A stretch of 64,000 bases of DNA from Ianthella basta (taxonomy: Eukaryota; Porifera; Demospongiae; Verongiida; Ianthellidae), in assembly GCA_964019415.1 (NCBI GenBank), contig OZ025871.1:4618129-4682128 (forward strand), written 5' to 3'. The translations under genes were made by a program, and so were the position numbers. Shown here piece by piece: positions 57,893 to 64,000 of the stretch (its first letter is position 1; every line of letters starts with the position of its first letter). The notes under the pieces are model-generated. The model ran no database searches. It saw nothing but the letters and a program-made list of their open reading frames with translations, and had not been told where the DNA came from.

Positions 57893-58714
57893 GTCACCAG
57901 TCTAGTCCCAACCACTCCAACTACTGCCCACCTAAGCACTGGGCAGTTGTTGACAACATTTCCAGCCATCTTGTTTGCCCAACGCTCACTCCCATCCCAA
58001 CCTGTCTGTATGACCAGTCAAGCACTGCCAACTGTTTTCACCACTGCTCACTCTACTGTTGCTCCTGAGATGCACAGTCAAGGCAGACTAGGACACCACA
58101 GCATGCACCATCACCCCGAGGTGGTGTGGGGACAGCATCAAATGCAGCAGTTAGCAGCCACACAGTATCAACAGCAGCAGCAGATGTCTACCAGTGAGGC
58201 GGGGCCTACTGGCTCCTCCCCCTCCAATCCCAGTCCCTACTGCAGCTCCTACAGAATTGATTGCCCAGTGACTGGCATGCCACAGGGTGTGCCATCAGCC
58301 CCCTCTTTGGCACTGGCACATACACAAGTGCAATATGCCAACCTACTTCAGCAACAGCAGATGTTGTTTAACCACTGGTATGGCATGATGCTGCAGGGAG
58401 CCATGCTGGGTCTTCACCCTTCTACCATGATGACCTTGGAGCAGTACCAGGCCTACCAGACTGCACTGCAGGGCACTCAGGTGCAGCAGTTGAGGCAGAT
58501 GGAGCAGACGGCACAGCAGCCCACCACTCCTGAGGTGGGTGTGGTACAGCAGGCAATGGTGCACCAGACACCTCCCCACCTCACGTCACTACAGGACTCC
58601 TCTGTGAGACAGACCCCCTGCCAGTCAGTGAGGAGCCAGTTGTCTGCAGTGGACCCTCCCTTACAAGGTGCAGTGCAGTGGTTGGGTGTATGTGTTGAGG
58701 CTTTGAACTACTGA
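57893..58714 (+). CDS. exon H: Gln/Pro/Thr-rich region, possible C-terminus
   Basis: Acceptor ttaaacag, phase 0. About 270 codons with HHSMHHH, QMQQL, QYQQQQQM and LLQQQQMLF clusters. This composition is typical of transactivation or condensate-forming tails. Two ends are possible: run on to the TGA at 58,712-58,714 (terminal exon), or use a donor at 58,667 (CAAG then gtgcag, phase 1) into exon I. I favour neither strongly. Confidence 0.75.
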   Translation, partial: VTSLVPTTPTTAHLSTGQLLTTFPAILFAQRSLPSQPVCMTSQALPTVFTTAHSTVAPEMHSQGRLGHHSMHHHPEVVWGQHQMQQLAATQYQQQQQMSTSEAGPTGSSPSNPSPYCSSYRIDCPVTGMPQGVPSAPSLALAHTQVQYANLLQQQQMLFNHWYGMMLQGAMLGLHPSTMMTLEQYQAYQTALQGTQVQQLRQMEQTAQQPTTPEVGVVQQAMVHQTPPHLTSLQDSSVRQTPCQSVRSQLSAVDPPLQGAVQWLGVCVEALNY

Positions 58715-59261
58715 GGGCACCACTGAAGTAAAGAAACTATCACTAACACACCAACCAGTTACACACAACACTACAGGACAGTCATTTGTATAGCAACAAA
58801 ATGTTGTTCATTAGAAATGATGTGTTTACAGTATGAGCTTCTCCAAACTGCCCAACAGGTGTTCTCACTGTTGTGGCACATGTCATGTTGATATAGTGAA
58901 CTGCATGGGTACAACTACTGTAGACTGGACAGGCAGTAGTGAAGCAGTTTGTCTAACCATGAGCCCTCTGTACTTGGATGTGACTGACATATTTCCTCAT
59001 CAATGCATGGTCTGCCGTGGTGATACCCAGTCTCCAGAAAGTTCACATAATAATAGTTTGTTAAACAAAATGTACTGTACATAGTAATCTACTGTGCTAA
59101 GTTTCATCTGCTGTCAGTGGACAATAGCTTCATTTTAATGGTAACATTCAGAATGTTTTAGTACAATGCTCTGCATGTGTAGAGTGCTGTGTGCTGTAAT
59201 GGTTTTAAATGTTTGTGAATTGTGTGCAGTTTTGCATTATTTATATTGGCACTGTCTGCAG

Positions 59262-59380
59262 ACCCTGATGGATCAGGTCCCTCTGTTGGTGGACCTCCAT
59301 CATCAAAGGAAAGGAAGGGAGACAACACACGGCAAGGTTATTATGAATTATATACTGAGTGTGCTAAATGTTATGGATAG
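59262..59380 (+). CDS. exon I: alternative last exon
   Basis: Acceptor ctgtctgcag. Entered in phase 1 from H it reads DPDGSGPSVGGPPSSKERKG, DNTRQ and then GYYELYTECAKCYG before a TAG at 59,378. A weak donor (CAAG then gttatt) also exists at 59,337, but no downstream acceptor keeps a long open frame in the required phase, so a terminal exon is simpler. A (TG)n array follows at once. Confidence 0.5.
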
Positions 59381-59387
59381 CCCACAA

Positions 59388-59498
<111 letters not shown>

Positions 59499-59600
59499 AA
59501 AAGTCCCAGCAACAGCAGCACAGTGGATCTGTCAGTGACACACAACCATGGAGCAGCACCTCAAGATCAAGAAGCTTTGTCTCACCAGTTGACACTGTCA
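59499..59600 (+). CDS. possible Q/S-rich exon after the TG array
   Basis: A frame SQQQQHSGSVSDTQPWSSTS with RSRSFVSPVD follows an acceptor-like tgtgtcaaaag and has the same composition as exon H. The phase does not match exon I, so it could only follow a different donor. Weak support. Confidence 0.25.
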
Positions 59601-59634
59601 CATGCACACAGACACACACTACTCATTATTCCAT

Positions 59635-59825
59635 ATGCATACACATGCATACACCGTCCATATGCATACAGACAACCCACGCCTCATATGCATACACACA
59701 ACCTCCATATACACGTACACAACCTCCATATGCATACACACAACCTCCATATACACGTACACAACCTCCATATGCATACACACAACCTCCATATGCATAC
59801 ACATGATCCCCATATGCATACACTC
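59635..59825. repeat. minisatellite of ccatatgcatacacacaacct units
   Basis: About nine 21-bp units, several alternating between ccatatgcatacacac and ccatatacacgtacac, giving a 42-bp higher-order period. ORFs across it on both strands are products of the repeat. Confidence 0.9.
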
Positions 59826-59972
59826 TTGCCACTACTAAAACCCCAACCAAGAGTCATTTAACAGTTTTAATTTGTGCCATGTGTCCCTTAACATGTAGAC
59901 AATAACTGTTATTCCGATGACTCCATTTCCTTATTTTTGTACTGTTGTCTTATAATAAGGAGATGTTTTGCC

Positions 59973-60849
<877 letters not shown>

Positions 60850-60984
60850 TGCTAGCCAGTATATAATCTGACGTAGCCCAGACCCACTTCCAGCCATTAT
60901 TCGTATATTGCGCAAAGGACCCTTTGCACAATGTGAAATGGCTGGAAGTGCATGGCCAGGTCTGGGCTACGTCAGACTAGCAAG
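60850..60984. mobile_element. foldback element, ~135 bp
   Basis: Nearly whole-length palindrome: TCTGACGTAGCCCAGACC and CACTTCCAGCCATT on the left pair with AATGGCTGGAAGTG and GGTCTGGGCTACGTCAGA on the right. The centre is GCAAAGGACCCTTTGC. Each arm has a small unpaired insertion. Confidence 0.8.
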
Positions 60985-61861
60985 CCAATATATATATATA
61001 TAGCTATACATAGCTGTAGGGACATCATACACCACATCTGTGTTGTGTGGCATTTGTAGGTGTGTGTGGTGAACATATTGCATGGCTGCTGGTTATCTGC
61101 TTGAGTGGTATATATAGACAATTATTGCAAACGGCTACACCGATCCCCTCTCGTCTATACTAATGCATGCAGCCTGCATGGCTTCTTCATTATGCATTAT
61201 CGATTTGGATACACACAGGAACTTGAGACCACATGCAAACATAAGCTTCTTCCCTCATAGCTGAACATGACACGTGTGCAAGTGTGTGCTTGCCAATTGC
61301 AAAATGACATTGTGTTCTTTTGCATAATTATAACATTATTATAATTTATGCCAATTAAAGTCTATAACCCATTCAAGGTTAATATTATATCCTTGCCATG
61401 TCCTAAGGCTCAGCTGGTTTCCAAACAAGTACAGCTGTGCATGATCTTTAATTGCCCAAAAGGCCAGTGGATGCCATTGACCTTCTATTTAATTGCCACC
61501 ATAATAGACTGCTATGATTGTATGCTTTTGAGATCATGAATAATATACAACAAACTTATATTATAGCGTCTACAAGTTGAAAATGAATCAGATCACGCCA
61601 CTTGGCCCACTGATATGATTCATCTTACATCAATACAGAAAGAATATAGTTAAGAATGGGAATCTTCGATATCGCAGGCACTCATATGATCATCGTAGAA
61701 GTTAGCTATAGTTCAGTGCACACTTTGATGTTTACATAGCATACGTATCACATGCTATTTGCACTGGAAAAGGCCATATTGCATGCACACACTGTCCATT
61801 CATGTGCTCCACTTTGATTGCTATATTCTTCCCCATGTACTGCTGCCAACACCTCATGCAG
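60985..61861. other. no gene recognised
   Basis: AT-rich, with a (TA)n run at about 60,988 next to the foldback element. No coding or repeat signal. Confidence 0.4.
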
Positions 61862-62006
61862 AGTGACATACACCATGGGACCACACCACAGTACACACGT
61901 GCACCCTCCACAGCATCAGCTATATATCTCCTCAATCCCACCACAACGGACTCGGCCAGCACCACCAACCTCTAGTGTGGATCCATATTATTCTGCAGCA
62001 CAGTAG
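61862..62006 (+). CDS. possible P/Q/H-rich terminal exon
   Basis: Acceptor acctcatgcag. In phase 2 it reads VTYTMGPHHSTHVHPPQHQL then YISSIPPQRTRPAPPTSSVD and PYYSAAQ before a TAG. The composition matches the tail of the LRR gene, but no upstream donor of matching phase is identified. Confidence 0.3.
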
Positions 62007-62248
62007 TGTGTTGCCATGGCAACTGGTAGTCCATACAGCTTGATCTTTGCAACAAATATATAATTGCCTCAACCTACTCCATGCCTGTGCACGCAAGTCA
62101 TGTTCTGTCAAATCTGCATGATGTGCTTCCATGTGGATGACCCAGAGGGTCCTTAAATCCTTCCAGTCATTGGGCTCACTTGGAGATGTCCCATTTTGAG
62201 TACTTGTACTAGTCTGTAAATTTAATGTCATCTTCCCTCTCCTTTCAG

Positions 62249-62395
62249 AAGGACGTACCTCCTTTTGTCTGCTACTGTTCCATGTCCTTCAGGATCACTA
62301 CTCCTCCCCCACCCCCTACTACACCCCCTGCCCCACCCTCTGTCCTACCTTCTGCTTCATCCCCTGCCCAGCCACTGCCACGCCCACATAGCCAG
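62249..62395 (+). CDS. possible proline-rich exon
   Basis: 147 nt between acceptor cctttcag and donor gtgaga, phase 0 to 0: KDVPPFVCYCSMSFRI then TTPPPPPTTPPAPPSVLPS and ending PRPHSQ. It could be another exon of the LRR gene or of a separate gene. The next acceptor (attacag, 62,510) would give a short terminal frame. Confidence 0.35.
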
Positions 62396-62904
62396 GTGAG
62401 AGGCCTAAGCTGTACCACCAATGACAACACAGTACCATCCCTGCGTGTATCCAAGGAGGTGTACACCGCTTCCAGGAGGGTCGATCACACTCTTCTCTCT
62501 AGCATTACAGGAGGAGCACCTCATCCTTTGCCTCCTCCTCATGTGAACTGCTCCCTCCAAACATTTACATGTCATGTGTTCCAAGTGAGTCCCTATAGCA
62601 GTGAGGCCTGGAGCTCTGGACCCAGTCAATAGAACACTCAGTATACACCTCCTCCTCCTCCTCCAGATCTCCTTTGAGCAGTACTAGTGACCTGCTCCTC
62701 CACAGACTGAAGAGGGCAGTGTCCTGGTTGGGACTGAACAGAAGGCACATAGTCTGTGTGTAGGGAAGTGCTTTATGACTCGCGTCACCTTTTGTCCTAA
62801 TTAGTTCTTGTTTTATCTCAACTGATGCTTGAAACACTATCTCCCATCGCTCCACACAAAGTCATGCAGTGCCTGCAGTTTAGGACATTAAAATTAATTC
62901 ATTT

Positions 62905-62984
62905 GCCTCAATTTATATTATTATTATTATTATTGAAAAACACACCAGTGAAGGTGCAAAAGAGCAGACACAGCACAAGTTAAG
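62905..62984 (-). mobile_element. LINE 3' UTR with (AAT)n tail
   Basis: On the minus strand the LINE stop codon is followed by about 50 nt and then six or seven AAT units, the tandem tail of a target-primed insertion. Confidence 0.75.
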
Positions 62985-64000
62985 TTACATGGTGGAGGCT
63001 GAGGATACAATAAAGTCTAATTCTGACTGAGCAAAATGGGGAATTACAGAGTGAGTATCTCGGATCTCTCTAATTAGATGACCCACAGCAACATGATCGG
63101 TGGAATAAGATTTACAATGAGAAGGACCAAACATACAGTTGTACCCTATAAAACCTGAATTACATACTAAAGAACTTTCATGAAAAACAGAACGAATGAA
63201 ACTAGATGAGTGAGATAATGCAGTGGAAAGTAGTCTGATAAATCTGAAATAAATGATGTTGTAAATGCTTTTAGTAAATCCAACAGCATGGGCAATAGAC
63301 GTATGGCAATTGTGTGGGAGATTCCAAATTCGTCTGATAACATTGTTAAACGACACATGAAGAGATCGGATGTCTGGGGCATCGAGCCTCCACAATGCGC
63401 ACCCATACAGTGAAAGACAGTATGCATTGAATAGTTTCATCTTTGTCTCCGGATTACACCCCTTGAATCGAAACAGGACAGAGTTAGCCTGGCGGATAAA
63501 TGCCATTGATTTTAAATGAATATCCAGCTTATCAGACAAGTCATACTGCAAAGTATTCCCAAGGTGAACGACTGAATCAACCATAGGCAGGCAGTGGCCA
63601 CAGAGTGAGAAGCGGGTATGATCAGAACCTGCAGTACGTCTAAAACATATAAGTTGAGTCTTATCAGCATTGAATTGAATCCCATGAGCCTGAGCATATT
63701 GTTCACATAGGGCAAGCATCTTTCTAAGGGCATCTGGGGATGGAGCAAGAATGGTTAGATCATCGGCATAGCAAAAAGCCCCGGAGAAGTGATCCTCCCA
63801 GTAACAGCCACGACCACTAGTACGAAGTGAATCTAGCAGGCCATCAAGATAAATTGTGAACAATATTGGGCTAAGGACACCGCCTTGGCGAACCCCATTG
63901 GAGACCTCAAAGTGGTCAGAGGATTTACCCAACCATCGAACACACAATTTCTGAGACTTGTACCACTGCAATAACAGACGTACAATAGGCTTGGGCATTC
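62985..64000 (-). CDS. LINE reverse transcriptase, C-terminal half (runs off the edge)
   Basis: Open for at least 337 codons without a stop. RT motifs in order: VSNGVRQGGVLSPILFTIYL (RT4-type), FCYADDLTILAP with the catalytic YADD, IQFNADKTQLICF (motif D) and VVHLGNTL (motif E). The thumb/C-terminal region follows (YCLSLYGCALWRL, IRRIWNLPHNCH). It copies element RNA at the nicked target. The 5' part (endonuclease, early RT) is beyond the window. Because the frame is intact, this is the youngest LINE seen here. Clade is CR1/L2/Jockey-like, not resolved. Confidence 0.9.
   Translation of the reverse strand, partial: MPKPIVRLLLQWYKSQKLCVRWLGKSSDHFEVSNGVRQGGVLSPILFTIYLDGLLDSLRTSGRGCYWEDHFSGAFCYADDLTILAPSPDALRKMLALCEQYAQAHGIQFNADKTQLICFRRTAGSDHTRFSLCGHCLPMVDSVVHLGNTLQYDLSDKLDIHLKSMAFIRQANSVLFRFKGCNPETKMKLFNAYCLSLYGCALWRLDAPDIRSLHVSFNNVIRRIWNLPHNCHTSIAHAVGFTKSIYNIIYFRFIRLLSTALSHSSSFIRSVFHESSLVCNSGFIGYNCMFGPSHCKSYSTDHVAVGHLIREIRDTHSVIPHFAQSELDFIVSSASTM

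Noticed and set aside
59602-59861. His/Thr-rich ORFs with HMHTHNLHIHVHN repeats
   Set aside because: Product of the 21-bp minisatellite.

Overview
This is eukaryotic, almost certainly invertebrate animal, nuclear DNA. It has long introns with GT/AG borders, (TG)n arrays, LINE, SINE, MITE and foldback debris, a tyrosine-recombinase element and a 200-N scaffold gap. The style (leucine-rich-repeat gene expansion, DIRS/Ngaro-type recombinase, YY1/CRE-type promoter motifs) would suit a sponge or another early-branching or marine invertebrate, but the species cannot be fixed from the sequence.

Most of the window (about 0.5 to 59.4 kb, plus strand) reads as the 3' part of one very long gene. Two exon types alternate. 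Type A is 211 nt (229 and 247 nt in two copies), starts in phase 0 and ends in phase 1. Type B is always 131 nt, starts in phase 1 and ends in phase 0. The order is B1 (1614), A1 (7927), B2 (14488), A2 (27273), B3 (28020), A3 (35298), B4 (36045), A4 (41241), B5 (41990), A5 (47886), B6 (48653). Every junction is in phase, so all eleven exons can splice into one open reading frame of RNI/NLR-style leucine-rich repeats. Exons C (49901), D (53592), E, F, G and H follow, also in phase. They add a tail with an acidic stretch, a basic KKSRK cluster, a VVIDLSDD motif like a SUMO-interacting motif, and a long Q/P/T-rich region. The 5' end (signal, NACHT or other N-terminal domain) lies outside the window.

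From about 14.5 to 48.8 kb the gene has grown by tandem duplication of A-B pairs with their introns (steps of 8.0, 5.9 and 6.6 kb). Intron sequence between copies is nearly identical, but the amino acids that follow the LxL beta-strand motifs differ strongly. That pattern is expected for an LRR ligand surface under diversifying selection.

The duplicated introns carry recurring blocks. S is an anciently repeated block with an unexplained, partly conserved ORF. P is a CRE plus YY1-like promoter motif followed by a dead LINE reverse-transcriptase fragment, seven copies. Q is a cassette with a YY1/TISU-type first exon on the minus strand, four copies. Comparing the copies gives filled and empty sites for a 3.85-kb tandem element insertion (22.9-26.8 kb, holding a 355-bp-arm foldback), a 440-bp MITE (46.8-47.2 kb), and a 0.6-kb insertion (3.0-3.6 kb). 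It also shows a microhomology deletion and a probable assembly duplication at the N gap.

The flanks hold a tyrosine-recombinase element between 272-bp direct repeats (50.2-52.5 kb), further foldback elements (56.3 and 60.9 kb), possible P-rich exons (61.9-62.4 kb) and, at the right edge on the minus strand, the intact 3' end of a LINE reverse transcriptase.
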